From Chloranthus sessilifolius (lineage: Eukaryota > Streptophyta > Magnoliopsida > Chloranthales > Chloranthaceae), in the NCBI GenBank assembly GCA_021018995.1, contig CM037597.1:20802887-20866886 (forward strand): a stretch of DNA of 64,000 nucleotides, read 5' to 3'. Numbering within the stretch: the first letter of the stretch is position 1; each line of letters starts with the position of its first letter. Made by a program: the position numbers and the translations under genes. Below are positions 48,282-59,928 of this stretch, in pieces. The notes under the pieces are model-generated. The model saw only the letters and a list, made by a program, of their open reading frames with translations. It was not told the DNA's origin and did no database searches.

Positions 48282-49647
48282 TCATCTCCAACAGCTGCAT
48301 CCACGGGCGCATCCTCGCTCGGTTACGCTGCCTCTCCGCCGCACATCGTCTCCCCTGCCTCCCGGGCATCGACCTCCTCCTCTCCTAGTGGCACTCCTTC
48401 GTCCTCCTCGAGATCGGAGCCCCGTGAGACTGCGGCGGCATCGCCGATCCTCTGCATATAATCCGTGGGATACATGGCACAGCTGCATCTCCGAGGAGTA
48501 GCTCAAGATATCCAAGCGCTGTTGACTAGCGATTACTCTCTTGAATGAGAGCAGCCAAGTCCTCAAGGCATCATGCTTGGTGAGCATGAGGCGCCGGGCA
48601 TATGGATAGGGATCTCGGCATAGGCACCTCGGCAGGTGGAATAAACTCAGTGTCTCGGGGATAGGAGCCTCATCGATCGGCTCACATGAACGGGGGTGCG
48701 GTGCCTCAGAATGTACATCTTGAGGTTGTGGAGGCACCGGTGGTACTTGAGGCGTCAGGGAGGTGTGGCTTGAGACTGTTGTACGTCCTCTTCCAATGTT
48801 TGAATGTGTATAGAAGGACGTTGTTGGAAGACTTTGGTTCCTTGGGAGATACTTTGTGGACCGAGGTTGCAGAAAATTCATCAAACATGGCTGGGATGAA
48901 GGAGGCATAGGGATATGCTCTCCCGCCTCAACGCCTGTAGCAGCTTTTTCTTCCATGTTTGATTCCTCAAAGACTACCGCCATCAAGATCGAACCATTTG
49001 CCCTCGAAAGCGGCGAAAAGTGCATTCATCAAAATGCCTAACCTTTGGGTCTTATGCGGATTGGGTATAAATTACACTTGAAAATTGTATCTAGGGACCA
49101 CATATGATTGTGCAGATCGAACGGTTGATGGCTCGCCCCTGCGGTTCGTCCATTGGTCATCTTCTCGGCTATGAACGTATGGGTGAGGTTAGCGGGTTAG
49201 GTAGCAAGTCTACGCCATCCCCATACGTATCAAAGCATTCCAACGCCGCACAGCCCATGGCATGGGTGAAAGTGTAGGTTTTTCCATCGACCTTGGTAGA
49301 AATGGTGTTAGCGTCGGAGTTGACAATCATGTTCTGGTAAAACAAGCGCACAAGGCGCGGATAATAGTATTGGTGAATGGGTTTCAAGAGATTATCGAGC
49401 CCGCACTTGTTCAAATAGTTGATCGTCCAAGCATTGATGCTGAGCGGGATCGATGGTAAAAAACCCTTTCCGCTCCACCACCTTTAGGGACGTTTGCGGT
49501 GCACTGGATTGCCCCGTAGGTGGAATGGTTGGAGGGATTTGGGTCGGTGGTGGTTGAGGTGTCGTTCGCGGTGGAATCGGCGTGGCGATGGCGACTTTGG
49601 GCCGCTAGGAGAGTTTTGGATCTGTGTTCCTTCCTCTTAGGAGCCAT
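48282..49647 (-). pseudogene. Extra sense-strand ORF downstream of the chromodomain (plant transposon protein-like)
   Basis: Three fragments in the same orientation as pol fit one disrupted protein. The first (49411-49647) starts MAPKRKEHRSKTLL, followed by a Ser/Thr/Pro-rich segment. The second (49169-49414) includes YPRLVRLFYQNMIV, then KVDGKTYTFTHAMGCAALEC. The third (48282-49025) is Pro-rich, then Leu-rich (LMLTKHDALRTWLLSFKR), and ends in a GC-rich, Arg-rich tail that may be a wrong frame. The MAPKRK start and the RLFYQNM ... VDGKTYTFT pattern resemble the uncharacterised plant transposon protein domain seen in other gypsy-type elements. It occupies the position of an env-like additional ORF, but I see no membrane segment or signal peptide. 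Function unknown. Confidence 0.55.
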
Positions 49648-49889
49648 TTCCCAAAATCTAGGGTTTTTTGAAGAAAACTAGGGGTTCTAGGGATTTTAGG
49701 GAATTTCTTAGAAAACACAATTTGAACTTCAAAAAATCACAAACTTACCGATTTGTGATGGCTAGATCGCGATTCCCAAAGCGATTGGTGTTTTAGGCCT
49801 TGGAACCTCAAAAGTGGTTGAAAACCGAAAAGGAACCGTCCCGGCGAAAAAAGAATTGAATGGGCAAGAAAGCTGTTCGGTATTTATAT

Positions 49890-50100
49890 ACCTAACCAAA
49901 TTCGATCGGTCGAAAGATTTCTCGAAATTCACTAAAAGGTAATCGAACGATTTCGATCGGTCTTTAAATTCAAAATGAATTCGTTTGTCCTCAGAACTCG
50001 ATCGGTCGAAATATTTTTCTTCACCTAGGCTAAAACAGCCTTCCATCGCCCATATAATTCGATCGGTAATTGTATAATTCGACCGTCGAAAATAAATTGA
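49890..50100. repeat. Second TTCGATCGGTCGAA motif cluster, inside the element
   Basis: Motifs near 49901, 49952, 50005, 50059 and 50081 match those in the LTR. This cluster lies between the chromodomain and the extra ORF, where a promoter or RNA-processing signal for that ORF would be expected. That role is inference. Confidence 0.65.
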
Positions 50101-50269
50101 TCAAAATGAACGAATTCTGAAAACTTCTGCTTCCTCTGTTTTCTCATACAGATCAAATTCTCACCTCTTACCTTCAAATTCGTCTTTATAACCAAAATCT
50201 TCCGGTTCATATACATGAATTTGACACTTTACAATTACAATCACTTTCGGCTCTCAACCCCTCCTTTGA

Positions 50270-50440
50270 CTTTCAATCCAGTAAATAACGGGATATTGAG
50301 CTCAATTTCGCTTCACGTTCCCACGTCGCCTCTTCCCTTGAGTGATTCTTCCATTGTACTAACACTAGAGGAATTCGTCAACGCAGCTTCGATTCGGTCC
50401 AAAATCGAGTTCTTCAATAACCGTCAAGTCTCTATAGACC
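50270..50440 (-). pseudogene. Chromodomain at the integrase C-terminus
   Basis: On the minus strand ILDRIEAALTN precedes, in another frame, VLVQWKNHSREEATWERE. The W-x-N-H...EEATWE signature is typical of chromovirus chromodomains. These direct integration through chromatin marks, in related elements by binding methylated histone H3. At least one frameshift lies between the two halves. Confidence 0.8.
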
Positions 50441-51740
50441 TCAATCGGTGCATCGAGGATATGGGTCCGCATTCCTCAACATAGATACATGGAATACGTC
50501 GTGCGCAGATCAAGTTGCGGGGTAATGCGACCCGATATGCAACTAACTCTCCCCAATATTTCAAACGGTCCAACGTGAGCGAGGACTCAACTTCCTCGCT
50601 TTCCAAAGCGCATCACTCCTTTCATTGGAGATATCTTGATGAACACATGGTCTCCTACTTGAATTCTACGCCAGACGCTTGATGTCGCCAGTAACTCTTC
50701 CGACGGCTCAGGCGGTTCGATTCTCTCGATGATCTGCACATTTCTCTTTCTCTTCCGGTCCCAAAACAAACTTATCACGGTTTCCTCCCGTTGATCGGAG
50801 ACACGCATCTCCGTCCATATAAGGCTTCATATGGAGCCATCCCAATGCTCGTTGAAATCATTGTTGTAATTCAATCATGGGCGGATGTTGATCCCATGAT
50901 CCTTGGAAATCGATCATGCATGCTGCGCATAACATGTCTTCAATAATTTGGTTGACCCTCTCGGTCGGTCATGGATGAAATGCAACTGAAGTCCAATCTC
51001 GTGCCCATACCTTCTTGGAATCTTTGCCGAATATAGAAGTGTACAAGGATCACGGTCACGACACAATGCTGAGGAATGCCGTGTAGTCGGACAATCTCTT
51101 TCATATACAACTCACCAATTTGCTTGCGATTAATAGTGTTATAGGGCAAAAGTGTGCCGACTTGGTCCGATCCACTATTACCCATATGGCATTATGGCGT
51201 CCTCAACGTCCGGCAATCCCACAATGAAATCCATCGAAATGGACTCCCACTTCCATTTGTCGGTAGAGGTTGTAGAAGACCGGCGGGTGTCGATGATCTA
51301 CTTTCACTTGTTGACACACCAGGCACTTTGAAACATATTCTGCAATATCCTCCTTCAATCCCCTCCACCAATAACACTTCTTCATATCATGGTACATTTT
51401 TGTACCACCCGGATGAATGGCATATTTAGACTTATGTGCCTCATCCAGTATAGTCCGTCTCAGCTCATCATCGGACGGTATACACAACCTTCCGCGAAAT
51501 AGCAATGACCCATCTTCTTTAATAGTGAAATCTCCGTTTTACGCTTTTGTCGAAGCTTCACGAGTTCTTCATCTTTCGTCAAGTTCACATATGTGTCAAG
51601 AATAATCGGCCTGATCGTAAGACTTGCCAATAACACCGGTATCCTTAACGCAATATTATTATCATAGAGCGAAAGGTCCTCAAACAACTTCCATCTGTGA
51701 AGTCCCGAAATGAGGCTAGCTAACGAGATGTATGCTTGCT
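50440..51740 (-). pseudogene. Integrase: zinc-binding, core and GPF/Y-like regions
   Basis: The HHCC zinc-binding region is clear at about 51310-51445: H and H in KYAIHPGGTKMYH, then CLVCQQVK. The catalytic core is fragmentary (VHFDGF near 51220; other pieces to 50940). The C-terminal module reads GDHVFIKISPMKGVMRFGKR near 50590-50650 and then GELVAYRVALPRNL near 50530-50560, as in Tekay/Del integrases. Multiple shifts separate the pieces. Confidence 0.82.
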
Positions 51741-52330
51741 CAATGCGCCGCACGACATTAGCTTTACCCGGATGATATTGGATTGTGCAATCGTAGTCTT
51801 TAAGAAATTCAATCCACCGTCGTTGCCTCATGTTCAAATCTTCTGTGTGAACAAATACTTGAGGCTTTTATGGTCAGGTAAGATCTCAAAGACTTCACCA
51901 TACATAGTGTCAAATTTTGAGCGCAAACACAACCGCGGCTAACTCTAAGTCATGTGTCGGATAGTTTCTTTCATGCTCTTTCAACTGCTTGGTAGAGGCA
52001 ACAACCTTCTGTGTTGGTTCAACACGCAACCCAAACCTCCATAAGATGCATCACTATATACAAAACCTCCACTACGACGGAATAGTCAACACCGGAGCGG
52101 AGTAAGCTCTTAAGTTCTTGAAGCTCTCCTCATTCGTTAGTCCACTCAAATTTGGTATTCTTTCTTGTCAATCGTGTAAGTGGTCCCAAATCTTGGAGAA
52201 TCCTTCCACAAAGCGTCTGCAGAGTATCCAAAGCCAAGAAAACTACGGATTGATCCACGGTCTTGTCATTCCCAATCAACAACGCTTCAACTTTAGGGTC
52301 AACGTCAAACTTCCGATACTATGTGACCAA
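51740..52330 (-). pseudogene. RNase H region
   Basis: The hallmark [20 protein letters not shown] followed by GKANVV lies at about 51755-51835, the usual C-terminal end of gypsy RNase H. The upstream part (to about 52330) is only patchily readable. It would degrade the RNA strand during reverse transcription. Confidence 0.8.
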
Positions 52331-52990
52331 GGAAACTCACTTGTTCCAACCAAAACTCATTTGAGTTTGGCATACAACAATGCTCACGAAGGGTTTGCAA
52401 GGCAATGCGCGAGATGATGTTTGTTCTTCTTTAGTCTTTGAATAAATGAGGATATCATCTACAAACACCACTACGCGTGTCGAGATATTGTTTGAACACT
52501 TTCGATTCATAAGGTCCATAAATGATGGCGCATTCGTCAAAGGCATCACTAAGAACTCGTAATGTCCATATCTCGTTACGAATGCCGTCTTTTATACGTC
52601 TTGACCTTCACCCTCAATGATGGTATCCGGATCTCAAGTCGATCTTTGAAAAATATTTTGCCCTTGCAATCAAATAGATCGTCGATCCTCCAACGGATAC
52701 TTGTTCTTGATCGTGAGCTTGTTCAATCGGCGATAGTCGATGCAAAGTCTCATCGACCCGTCCTTCTTTTTAACAAAGCAGGCGGTGCTCCCCAAGGAGA
52801 CACACTTGGGATAAAACCCTTATCCAGCTTCTGCTTCCTTCAACTCTTTCAATTCTTTGGAGCCATTACATGCGGAGCCTTGGACGGTTGGTCCACCTCG
52901 AGCCAAGTCAATCGCGAAAGTCGATCTCATTCGGTGGCAATCCACGGTAACTCGTCGGAAATCGCTTGAACTCGCGAACAATAGGGATCT
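52330..52990 (-). pseudogene. Reverse transcriptase
   Basis: The catalytic box [17 protein letters not shown] lies at about 52420-52478. The upstream motif [20 protein letters not shown] is at about 52710-52775, and an [15 protein letters not shown] segment at 52500-52545. All are standard gypsy RT motifs in the right order. Frame shifts and stops between them (for example near 52640-52690) break the protein. Confidence 0.85.
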
Positions 52991-52999
52991 CATTCACAA

Positions 53000-53530
53000 C
53001 ATTTTCATCTCCTTCTTCTCTTGCGAAATGCGAGATATCCATCGCATCCATTCTTCATCATTCTTTCGTCACGGAGATGATCGGTGCTACTTTTCCTTTT
53101 CTCCGACAAAACGAAATGACTTACGCTTTGGAGGACGAAACCTTCCGTAGGCAATCGACTTGCGTGATAAGCGGATAGCCAATTCATGCCCAAAAGCACA
53201 TCAAGTCCTCGCATCTTCAAAATGAGGTCGGTGACCGTGTCTCGTCCTCCACTTGCATGGACCGCTCGGCAACATGTAATATGCAATACGGCGCTACCGT
53301 AGGAATGGTCACGTCAAGTGTGAACTCCAAATCCTCGGTATGATCTTTAACTTCCGAATTCCAGGAGTTATGTGCAGTGAGTAGACCTGGTCTATTAGAA
53401 CTCGTGCATCACAACGATCACCGTCGTTCTCGCGATAAACTTGCGGCGTACCTTGGATCACGTCCTGCTCACGCGGCGTCCTCAGAGATAGCAAAAGCAC
53501 GACAACGGTCGCGCCGATCACGAGAGTGGC
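53000..53530 (-). pseudogene. Aspartic protease region
   Basis: ARVLID occurs near 53395-53410 where the D-S/T-G active site should follow, but the next bases give QVYSL, so the catalytic triad is not readable. Downstream, RGLDVLLGMNWLSAYHA (about 53160-53210) is the conserved region between protease and RT in chromoviruses. The lost DSG lies at a CAG/CTG-rich spot. Confidence 0.7.
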
Positions 53531-53539
53531 GAAACGGAG

Positions 53540-54600
53540 CCCTCTTTTCTCATGTCAGGCACTCGAATCATGTGCCAACCTTTCCACATTTGAAGCATCC
53601 ACCGGTATCTCTCGCACTCAGGGTCTTGTGTGACTTCTTCCGATCGAGCACACTTCATCATGTGGAAGGTGCGGCTCGAAGGTCCTTGAAATGTGATGCC
53701 CAGGACAGTCTGGCGGGGCCTCTCTTCTAAATGGTCTCATCGGCGGATGTGTTAGACCTTCGGAAATTTGAATATCTTTGGCCTAGACATGGCAGTAGAG
53801 ACATCCTCGGCTTTTTATTCCCAGTAGTCATACTACTTGCTCCTCCCGACGCGTTGGCTTCCTTTCCAATCTTTTCTTTTATTTATATCCCTTTCACTAT
53901 CGCCTTCCCCATCACCTCTGTAAGTCTCAAGCTCAAAGATAGATACCCTTTCTTGAATATTGGGTGTAGGCCTTCTTCAAACCTTCCGCCTTCATTTCTT
54001 CCGCAACTAACTCATGCAAACCTTGACAACCTTACAAACTCATTAATGACTCACGCACGGTCATACTTCCTTGGACTAGGTTAGCAAAGTCCTTCTTCAA
54101 CGATTTGGACTTGCTTTGGAAAGTACTCCTTGTTAAACGCCGACTCAAACTGATTCTGTGTCCATGGTGTGTGTGGACCCTCGACCTCTCTTTTCTCAAA
54201 TGACCTCCACCATGCATCAAAGATCTCCTTCCAAGCGAAAAGATGCCCACCCACCTTCTCATGTGGGGCTCGCAACCTTTCAAGTAATTTCTCTATTTGT
54301 TTGATCCACTTCTCCGCCTCAAGCGGATCCAAATGCTGCCGTAAAAGCAGGAGGTCTCAATCTCCTAAAATCCACAAATGATGAAGGTAAGTAGTGGTGG
54401 TGGTGGTGGTGGTGATGATCCGATTGTTATTTGCAAGCAACAGCGCTCGCTTTGCTCTAGGGCGCTTGCTATCGACTCCATCACCTTAGTGAGTTTATCA
54501 AGGCTCTTCTCTACTTCTCTCTGACTGGAAGTGGTCTAGATCCCCTCATCGATGGGATATATATTTCATTGCGCGCGTCTACACCATGTTGACGGTATTC
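53540..54600 (-). pseudogene. Gag, with zinc knuckle
   Basis: The capsid core is readable at 54081-54332: DPLEAEKWIKQIEKLLERL, then an AWWRSFEKRE segment and FESAFNKEYFPKQV. After a shift come FANLVQGSMTVRE residues near 54040-54090. A CCHC zinc knuckle starts CFKCGKVG at about 53574-53597 and is frameshifted before its histidine. Gag packages element RNA. Confidence 0.8.
54391..54415. repeat. GGT microsatellite in gag N-terminal region
   Basis: About eight GGT/GTG triplets in a row, followed by GATGATCC. Probably within the gag leader or linker. Confidence 0.7.
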
Positions 54601-54702
54601 CATTTAATTGCATTACAATGAAACAAGAGTCTCATTAATGTAAGGTCCCTTACACGACAACTTCTCAAACTAAAAGGTCAAGACTTGTCGAACGCTTCAA
54701 AA

Positions 54703-54719
54703 GCCATGCTCGATACCAA
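54703..54719 (-). other. Primer-binding site (initiator tRNA-Met), one base short
   Basis: Immediately downstream of the 5' LTR the minus strand reads TTGGTATCGAGCATGGC. The standard site reads TGGTATCAGAGC; the missing base pair falls exactly at its CAG. This placement confirms the minus-strand orientation of the element. Confidence 0.8.
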
Positions 54720-54720
54720 C

Positions 54721-57044
54721 TGTGACCAAAATTTGGCGCCCAAACCCGTGCCATCGGTAAGGCGCTAAGGCCGAGTAATTGTATCACATTGCGTCTCACA
54801 AAGTTGCACAATGAATACTAAGCGGAACCATCTTCGATTTAAACTTACATCAAAAGACATATTTCTATCATTTATAACTCCAAAAGAGGTTCTAATCCTA
54901 GAGATGAAAAGAACTGCTTGGAACCACCTAAGGACCCATCTCATCAAACATGGTTCCTCCAAAAAGAATATCCAAAAAAAATGTAATTACAGTATACTTT
55001 TACAACTTAAAAGCTCTCAAAACATGGATCTAAGGTCTAAGGCGGACCTACTCGGTTGGCACAAACGAAGCAATTCTCGGGTTCGGCTCCTCTAGATCCT
55101 CGCTTGGTCAAAGTCGATCCTCGCCTCGGGTAACTCAGCCCCAACTTCTCTTCTCGAACTCGAAATATTAGTGAAGGAATGAGCTTCATCCAAGCTCAGT
55201 AGGGTAAAACTTATAGCATGCTTATCGAACATCAAATACGTATATCATGGCATGACAAAACGAAACGAAACAAAACGAAATATATCCAAAGTGATCTCAT
55301 AGTTTTACACACACATACATATGGATTCATGTTCATGCACACATATCATCTGATGAAAAGAAAAACTTAAAGTGCTTTACTTAAAGTAATAGAATGAGGA
55401 ACTATAGCCTCAAGCCCCCGATGGAATACCCACCATCGTCACTCACATGAGTCATATTCACACATATTCAAGGTCCCATAGAGTTGGACACTTGCCGGAC
55501 GAAGTACCGTTAAACGGTAGGGATCACATATCACACAAAGCATACGAACGTATCACACATACATACGAACGTATCACACAAAGGGTGTACGGATTGGTCA
55601 TGCATCGTCACGGATATCCCCCGCCACGATCACGGTTATACCGCCGCGTCGGTCGGGTATTCACATAACCTCAAATCGTAAGTGCGTACATATAGCTTAT
55701 CGCCGTGTGTTTGTGATAACTATACATTAGATGAAAACTACTTTGAAACCAAAACTCACACATGCTCATATCACAACGCTCTCGAAATCACATATCTTGC
55801 ACATGACGTCATATCGAACATATCATAATGGAGGTCACATACTCAAGCATATACGGAAACATATGTCAAGACTTATGCGAATTCATATATCAAAACATAA
55901 CGAAGCACGGTCAAAGCATATCCGAAAATCATATGTCAAGCAAATACGGAAGTCATATCGAACAAGAGACATATCATGACACAAAGATACATATCGTCAA
56001 AACAATGCACATGATAGATGGTTTTCCCTACCTCACAAAGTAATTCCTTGCATGCTCATCCTTCACGAAGGTTGGTTCGTTCCACACACGTAACCTCACC
56101 TAAACAAGGCACACTCATTCATTAGAATGATGTACAACCCATCGTGGAAAGTCCCCTGGTTTCCACGGTCAAAGCGAAATCAAACCAGGAAAAAGATTTC
56201 GATCGGTCGAATCCAAATTGACGACTAAGGCTGCGTTTTGAACAGTAGAAAATGAATTCATTTGAAATAAATTTCAATTCAATTTCTAAGGCAATTTTGC
56301 ATTTTAAATTCGATCGGTCAATTTCGTCGAATTTCTCAAAGTCCAAAATCACCTTCTGTTTATATAGAGTTCGATCGGTTTAAACTAAATTGACCGGTCA
56401 ATTTCACTAAGTCCGAAAGCCCTTTTGTGGCTATTTCGATCGGTCGAAATGATTTTCGAATCGAATGAAATTAATTTCTTCGAATGAGGGTTTCTCACTG
56501 GGTTCAACCCACTTGAAAACTCAACTTCTTCTCATCATTTCAACCTGATTCTACTACTTTTAGCTTGTTGAAAGCCATCTATTGTGTATTGAAGTTCCTT
56601 ACCTAGGTTTGAGCGAGATCTCCTCCTCTAGCTCAAGAACACTTTAGGGTTCCATGGAGTTGCCGGCTTGGTGGATCCTTGCTCGATTAGTCGTTTCTTC
56701 CCTTGACAAATGGATCGATCTCGGCAGCTCACTCGTAGCATTGAATAACCCTAGGTTTGTCTCTCTCTCTTCTTAACTCTCTTCCCTTTAGCAGTAAATA
56801 GAAATAAATGCCCTAGGTTTCTATTTATACCACTCTCTCTCTTGACTGGGTGTGAAACAGCTACACCACAGTCCAGTGTACATGAGCATCAAGCTCTTAC
56901 ACCGGGTCTAGTTATCATCGATCAGGTTCATTGAATTTGATCTATAGACATTACATCATTGTAAAGAGGCATCCTCGGCTCATGACCCATCGGCACATGT
57001 ACCGAAGTGTACGGATCAAGGCTATGCAAAGTCGGGATGTTACA
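54721..57044 (-). repeat. 5' LTR (right), 2324 bp
   Basis: It is the counterpart of the 45518-47881 LTR along its whole length, but 40 bp shorter. Differences cluster at CAG/CTG sites and homopolymers (for example CACTGTGG versus CATCGTGG, and TCAGAATG versus TCGAATG). It would carry the element promoter, reading leftward. No confident TATA box was assigned. Confidence 0.9.
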
Positions 57045-57140
57045 GTGTGTGTGTAATATAATTGAATTGAAAATTAAACAAAACATGTATGTATGATTAA
57101 TAATAAATAATAAATAATAAAAAAAAGGGTAGGTAGGTAC

Positions 57141-57743
57141 CTGTGCACTGGTGGGTGTGTCGCTGGACGAGCTACTACCAAGCTGGTACGGGCAATTGAA
57201 TGAATGTTGTTGCACGGGAGATTTGTAGGCGACCCTATTCTTTCTGACCACTAATAATCCACTATCGCCAATGTTGAGCCCTTTTATACTCTGCCATCAA
57301 AACACTAGTTAGTAATTCAAAATTCAAATTTCAAAATTCAAAAACGAAGAAGAAGAAAAAGGAAAATATATTAATTAAGCACCTCATGGTGAAGTGTGAA
57401 AATGCAAGTCGAGAGGCTCCTTGAGATTTGGTGTTGGTGTATGCTTCCTTTATAACTCTTGGTAGATCCAAATGACATTTTGTTTATTGCTCTTAAAGAG
57501 TTGAGCATGAGTTCGAGCATATATTCCAGTCAATTCCTATCTTCTTCAAGCCACCCACACCATCACCACCCCAATTGTGTTACACTCTCCACAAATAAAA
57601 TGTGAATCTTCTCCAAGCCCGTTTGATGAAGACGCTTTTGAAGATACTTTGATCCCGAAATCAATTTAGATCTTTTGGGTCCCATAACCTTGACTTCCTC
57701 TTCCTTTGGGTAGGTGGGTGGATGGGTACAAATCCCAATACAT
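57141..57743 (-). pseudogene. PP2C array unit 16, exons B and A
   Basis: Exon B (57141-57290) is full length and open with both splice sites. Exon A (57383-57743) is 14 bp short, with shifts at STACIF, STVD, AREL, ADGVGG and SGSKYLP. The downstream exon C is at 45201-45488 on the far side of the retroelement. Confidence 0.83.
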
Positions 57744-58916
57744 ATATTTTTAAAAAATATCAACTCTTGATGAATTTGAATGAAAAATGGTCAACTCTTG
57801 AAGAATGGTAATGCTAAATCGGAAAATAACATAAAACATCTAAAACCCTTTTTTTAATTAATTAAAATTCCTAAATTAAGTGGCTTACATTGCATGGACT
57901 ACTAATTAATTTGAATGAAAAATGGTCAACTCAAAAAATGGTATGCTAAATTTGAAATTAACATAAAAACATCTAAAACCTTTTTGTTTTTCTAAATAAT
58001 TAAAAAAAAAAAATCTAAATTAAGTGACTTTAATTGCATGGATTACTGATGAATTTGAATGAAAAAATGGTCAACTGCTGAAATATGGTATGCTAAATTT
58101 GAAATTAACATAAAAACATCTAAGACATTTTTTTTTTTAATAATTAAAAAAAATATCTAAATTAAGTGACTTCCATCGCATGGACTACCGATGAATTTGA
58201 ATGAAAAAATGGTCAACTACTGAAAAATGGTATGCTAAATTTGAAATTAACATAAAAACATTTAAAACAATTTTTTTTTAAAAACTAATTAAACTAAAAA
58301 TCCTAAATTAAGTGACTTCTATTGCATGGACTACTAATGAATTTGAATGAAAAAATGGTCAACTAGTGAAAAAAGGTATGCTAAATCAAAAAATAACATA
58401 AAAATATCTAAAACATTTTTTTTTAAAATTAATTAAAAAAAATCCTAAATTAAGTGACTTCCATTGCATGAACTACTGATGAATTTGAATAAAAAAATGG
58501 TCAACTACTGAAAAAAGGTATGCTAAATTGGAAAATAACATAAAAACATTTAAAACCTTCTTTTTTTTTCAAATTAAAATAAAAATCCTAAATTAAGTGA
58601 CTTTAATTGCATGGACTACTGATGAATTTGAATGAAAAAATAGCCAACTACTGAAAAAAGATATGCTAAATCGGAAAATAACATAAAAACATCTAAAACC
58701 TTTTTTTTTTTAAAATTAATTGAAAAAATTCCTAAATAAAGTGACTTCCATTATATAGACTACTGATGAATTTGAATGAAAAAATGGTCAACTACTGAAA
58801 ATTGGTAATGCTGAATCGGAAAATAGCATAAAAACATCTAAAACCTAAATCTATTTAAATTTTAAATTAATTTTAAAAAAATCCTAAATTAGGTGAGTAT
58901 CATTCATACCTTTGTT

Positions 58917-59928
58917 TTAAGCGATGACGACGAGAGAAACGACGGCTGTGATGTCATCTGGCTTCCCGCCTTGATAGAAGTGTCCAGCTTTCTGAGCATT
59001 TATGGAAAATGGGGTTGAGCAGTTGTGGTCATTTGACTTGATATTGGCAAACTCAACCAATTTAGAAGCAATTTCTTGTGGAATCAGTCCTTCTCTTGTA
59101 GCCTTCACTACCACCATGAGCTATCTCCCGGTCGACAAATTATCGAATAACCCATACATTTCGATCACGATCGCCGCCTTCTACCACCCCAAATTGAAAC
59201 ATACGCATATATATATATATATATGTGTGTGTAATATAATTGAATTGAAAATTAAACAAAACTTGTATGTATGATTAATAATAAATAATAAATAATAAAA
59301 AAAGGGTAGGTAGGTACGTACCTTTGGTGGGTGTGTATTAGGACGAGCTACTACCAAGGTACACGGGCAATTGAATGAATGTTGTTGCAGGAGATTTGTA
59401 GGCAAGCGACCCTATTCTTCGACCACTAATAATCCGCTATCGCCAATGTTGAGCCCTTTTATACTCGCCATCAAAACACTAGTTAGTAATTCAAAATTCA
59501 AATTTCAAAATTCAAAACGAAGAAGAAGAAAAGGAAAATATATTAATTAAGCACCTCATGGTGAAGTGTGAAAATGCAAGTTGAGAGGCTCCTTGAGATT
59601 TGGTGTTGGTGTATGCTTCCTTTATAACTCTTGGTAGATCCACCGTAGCTGACATTTTGTTTATTGCTCTTAAAGAGTTGAGCATGAGTTCCCGAGCATA
59701 TATTCCAGAGTCAATTCCTATCTTCTTCAAGCCACCCACACCATCAGCCACCCCAATTGTGTTACACTCTCCACAAATAAAATGTGAATCTTCTCCAAGC
59801 CCGTTTGATGAAGACGCTTTTGGAAGATACTTTGATCCTGAAATCAATTTCAGTCTTTTGGGTCCCATAACCTTCGGCTTCCTCTTCCTGCTGGGTAGGT
59901 GGGTGGATGGGTACAAATCCCAATACAT
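58917..59928 (-). pseudogene. PP2C array unit 17 (exon A almost open)
   Basis: Exon A (59555-59928) matches the consensus from ATG to NTKSQGAS and then shifts by one base just before its donor (GCTGTAGAGG is GTTGAGAGG). Exon B (about 59318-59465) has a changed donor context and a lost acceptor AG. Exon C (58917-59202) is clean from VVKATREG to TAA but altered over VAGTDG and NLSDWE. Confidence 0.82.

Larger units (their letters stand above)
45518..57044 (-). mobile_element. Ty3/gypsy chromovirus LTR retrotransposon (Tekay/Del-like), 11,527 bp
   Basis: Two LTRs of about 2.3 kb flank a 6.8-kb interior. Read on the minus strand, the order is 5' LTR (54721-57044), primer-binding site, gag, protease, reverse transcriptase, RNase H, integrase, chromodomain, an extra ORF, polypurine tract and 3' LTR (45518-47881). 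The LTRs begin TGTAACATCCCG and end TCACA, within TG...CA. The pol order with integrase last and a chromodomain places it in the plant chromovirus group. All reading frames are broken many times, so as written it is non-autonomous; part of that damage may be sequence error. It sits in the PP2C unit 16 intron. Confidence 0.93.

Noticed and set aside
48274..48501. Plus-strand Arg/Pro-rich frame in the GC-rich interior
   Set aside because: It lies antisense to the extra retroelement ORF, and its composition reflects local GC richness.
54391..54415. GGT run as a G-quadruplex or regulatory element
   Set aside because: It lacks four G-runs of three or more; simple microsatellite slippage is sufficient.
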